Positions 32,999-34,954 of a stretch of 34,954 nucleotides of DNA are shown one piece after another. The translations under genes were made by a program, and so were the position numbers. Numbering within the stretch: the stretch's first letter is position 1; each line of letters begins with the position of its first letter. The notes under the pieces were generated by a model. It ran no database searches. It was not told where the DNA came from and was given only the letters and a program-made list of their open reading frames with translations. This stretch comes from Bacteroidia bacterium (lineage in GTDB: Bacteria > Bacteroidota > Bacteroidia > AKYH767-A > OLB10): assembly GCA_016788185.1 (NCBI GenBank), contig JAEUTF010000184.1, forward strand, positions 1 to 34,954, written 5' to 3'.

Positions 32999-34261
32999 AT
33001 GTTTAGAAAGATATTCTTCACACTACTGCTGACCGGAATTTTTGCAAGGGCTTCCATGGCTTCCTACATCCTCATCCCAATGGATGAATCGCAGAAGAAT
33101 CATTTGAAGGCCTATGGTATTGCGTACTGGATTCTGACCAACAACCTGGAAGTAGACTGGTTGCTGAATTACCGTGGCGGCAGTTTCATGTTCAAACATG
33201 TTCCCGCCCTCGAAAAGGAATGCACCATCCGCGGTGTCAGTTTCTCCGTCATTGCCGATGGGCAGGCGGTGGCCATTATTGACGAGATTTCACGACCGGA
33301 AGTGAACATGGACCTGGTCAAGCTCGAAAAGCCGCCTAAAATGGCCGTGTATTCACCGAAAGATAAATTGCCCTGGGACGATGCCGTGACGCTTGTGCTG
33401 ACCTATGCGGAAATTCCCTATGATGTCATTTACGATGAGGAAGTGATCAGCGGCAAGCTGCCCCTGTACGACTGGCTCCACATGCATCACGAAGATTTTA
33501 CGGGGCAATACGGGAAGTTTTACGCGATGTATCATACGGCGGCCTGGTACCAGGAACAGGTCAGGACCGACGAAGCCATGGCCAGGAAACTGGGTTTTGC
33601 CAAGGTATCTGAAATGAAGGGAGCCGTAGCCAGGAAAATCAAAGAGTTTACAGCGGGCGGCGGCTTTCTGTTTTCGATGTGTTCGGGAACAGATAGCTAC
33701 GATATTGCCCTCGCCGCCGAAGGTGTTGATATCTGTGAAAAAATGTACGACGGTGACGGAACCTCACCCGGATACAACTCGAAACTGGACTTTTCCAAAA
33801 CCTTTGCATTCAGAAATTTCAAGTTGAGCCAGAACCCGATGGAATATGAGTTTTCCGACATTGACATGACCACCCAGCGGAGAATTCCGCGCAATGAAGA
33901 TGTTTTTGTACTTTTTGAATTCTCCGCCAAATGGGATCCTGTTCCCTCCATGCTGTGCCAGAACCATGAACAGGTCATAAAGGGATTTATGGGTCAGAGT
34001 ACTTCTTTTAAGAAAGACCTGATTAAACCGGAAGTACTGGTGATGGGAGAGAACAAAGCGGCCAATGAAGCGCGCTACATACATGGTGAATTCGGCAAAG
34101 GCACCTGGACGTTTTACGGAGGCCATGACCCGGAAGATTACCAGCACATGGTGGGTGATCCCCCCACCGATCTCAGCCTGCATCCGAACTCCCCGGGTTA
34201 CCGTCTGATTTTAAATAATGTTCTCTTTCCGGCCGCCAAGAAGAAAAAGCAGAAAACCTGA
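32999..34261 (+). CDS. Conserved secreted Bacteroidota protein of unknown function, possibly GATase1-like
   Basis: I choose the ATG at 32999 (420 aa) over a frame-opening ATG at 32891 that overlaps dnaB, because it begins a signal peptide (MFRKIFF, hydrophobic core, cleavage after ASMA near residue 21). Mature sequence starts SYILIPMDE. From memory, close homologues run through Bacteroidota and are sometimes labelled asparagine synthetase B; I see neither an N-terminal glutaminase Cys nor a PP-loop, so I do not adopt that name. The middle (about 128-240) looks like an alpha/beta fold: KMAVYSPKDKLPWDDAV, YDVIYDEEV, YDWLHMHHEDFTGQYGKF. A Cys in GGGFLFSMCSGTDSYDIA, with a late YGGHDPEDYQH, could be a class I amidotransferase-like nucleophile elbow and acid pair. 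It ends in a basic KKKKQKT tail. It follows dnaB by 107 bp. Confidence 0.85.
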   Translation: MFRKIFFTLLLTGIFARASMASYILIPMDESQKNHLKAYGIAYWILTNNLEVDWLLNYRGGSFMFKHVPALEKECTIRGVSFSVIADGQAVAIIDEISRPEVNMDLVKLEKPPKMAVYSPKDKLPWDDAVTLVLTYAEIPYDVIYDEEVISGKLPLYDWLHMHHEDFTGQYGKFYAMYHTAAWYQEQVRTDEAMARKLGFAKVSEMKGAVARKIKEFTAGGGFLFSMCSGTDSYDIALAAEGVDICEKMYDGDGTSPGYNSKLDFSKTFAFRNFKLSQNPMEYEFSDIDMTTQRRIPRNEDVFVLFEFSAKWDPVPSMLCQNHEQVIKGFMGQSTSFKKDLIKPEVLVMGENKAANEARYIHGEFGKGTWTFYGGHDPEDYQHMVGDPPTDLSLHPNSPGYRLILNNVLFPAAKKKKQKT

Positions 34262-34492
34262 GGGCACTGCATCCGGAGCCGGAGTATATTTCACCGCTGT
34301 TTTTTTGCCCATTTAAACGAAAATTTAATTGGTTTGAACAGATTGAAATTTAATTACTTGTGAAATTGGTTGCTGATTTGGTCTTAAAGTTTTGTTAAGG
34401 CCTTTTCTGTGGGTTGTTTTTTAGGGATATATAATTATTTTTAGTCCGCTTAATCGCAACAAACTATTCTGAATTCCGTTAGACCAAGGTGC

Positions 34493-34954
34493 ATGTTTGA
34501 ATTACTCTTCCTTCTTGTATTTCTGTCCGGATTGGTCATGAAGCTTTTTCATATCCCTTTTCATACCGTGGTGATGGGCCTGGGATTACTGGCCATGCTT
34601 ATCTACTATGTGCTGATTCTGGTGCGTGCAAATCCCGGCAAAAGGCGGACCGCCGGTTGGCTGGGACTGTCCACCGTGAGCTGGCTGATTTTCTTTTTAG
34701 CGGAAGTAAAATTCATGGGTGGCACCCTGATCCTGATGGGGCTGGCTCTTTTTGTTTCCATTCTCTCCCTGTTGATGACGCTTCGTGAGCCGGGTGTATT
34801 GTCTCCCGGCCGTATCTTCGTATTGCTGGCGGCCTTGTTTCTCTCCGCGTCCACCTCCTGGATGGAACTGCATACACGGTATTATGTTTTCAATATTCAT
34901 TTCAGCCCGAGTGCCTGGAGCGATTACCTTACCCTCGATAAGTACAGCTGGTTT
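34493..34954 (+). CDS. Multi-pass membrane protein, GldL-like (3' end outside window)
   Basis: I read this by translating from the ATG at 34493; the frame stays open for 154 codons to the window edge. Four hydrophobic segments occur at about residues 1-12, 20-45, 58-95 and 105-122, separated by short basic loops (RANPGKRR). The MKLFHIPFHTVVMGLGLLAM stretch resembles the KLMHWPGA-type motif that I recall from GldL, the inner membrane motor component of gliding motility and T9SS, and from GldL-related membrane proteins. The match is partial: the Trp-Pro-Gly core is replaced by Ile-Pro-Phe, so this is GldL-like at best. The 231 bp before it are AT-rich, with a possible -7 variant TATTTTTA at 34436-34443 but no other clear feature. 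Confidence 0.65.
   Translation, partial: MFELLFLLVFLSGLVMKLFHIPFHTVVMGLGLLAMLIYYVLILVRANPGKRRTAGWLGLSTVSWLIFFLAEVKFMGGTLILMGLALFVSILSLLMTLREPGVLSPGRIFVLLAALFLSASTSWMELHTRYYVFNIHFSPSAWSDYLTLDKYSWF

Overview
The window looks like chromosomal DNA of a member of the Bacteroidota, probably an environmental, gliding or type IX secretion (T9SS) lineage. Three kinds of evidence agree. Two large secreted proteins end in a T9SS type A sorting domain. Ten exact TAnnTTTG boxes, the Bacteroidota -7 promoter element, lie just upstream of genes. Gene content is also typical of the phylum: TamB next to TsaD, a fused E1 alpha/beta dehydrogenase, a secreted protein starting MFRKIFF, and a GldL-like membrane protein. 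I see no phage, transposon, integrase, CRISPR array or obvious island boundary.

Layout. 1-6145: a coiled-coil membrane protein (cut by the window edge) and tsaD on the minus strand, divergent from a very large tamB-like gene. 6204-6277: a tRNA with anticodon CAT on the minus strand. 6566-14074: two tandem paralogous secreted multidomain adhesin-like proteins; only the second keeps a T9SS C-terminal signal. A strong hairpin terminator separates them from a convergent GH31 alpha-glucosidase (14123-16522). 16657-20412: a secreted Asp-box propeller plus Ig-like repeat protein with a T9SS signal.

20655-23324: a two-gene unit of fused 2-oxoacid dehydrogenase E1 and MiaE-like tRNA hydroxylase. It meets a convergent CapD/FlaA1-type sugar nucleotide dehydratase (23326-25224), which is divergent from a glycosyltransferase (25312-26397). 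26434-28278: gcvT followed closely by a ComB-like phosphatase gene. 28317-29297: an S1/P1 nuclease or phospholipase C-like secreted enzyme. 29374-30183: ispE (minus), divergent from accA (30265-31224). 31368-32891: dnaB. 32999-34261: a conserved secreted protein of unknown function. 34493 to the end: a GldL-like multi-pass membrane protein, cut by the edge.

Functionally, a housekeeping backbone (tRNA modification, fatty acid and isoprenoid precursors, one-carbon metabolism, replication, outer membrane biogenesis) is interleaved with cell-surface functions. I did not find a clearly new multi-gene system. The best leads are a tamB gene with a promoter but no usable ATG/GTG near its natural N-terminus, promoter boxes so close to some starts that the mRNAs should be leaderless, the paralogue pair with unequal C-termini, and the conserved secreted protein at 32999 with possible amidotransferase-like features.
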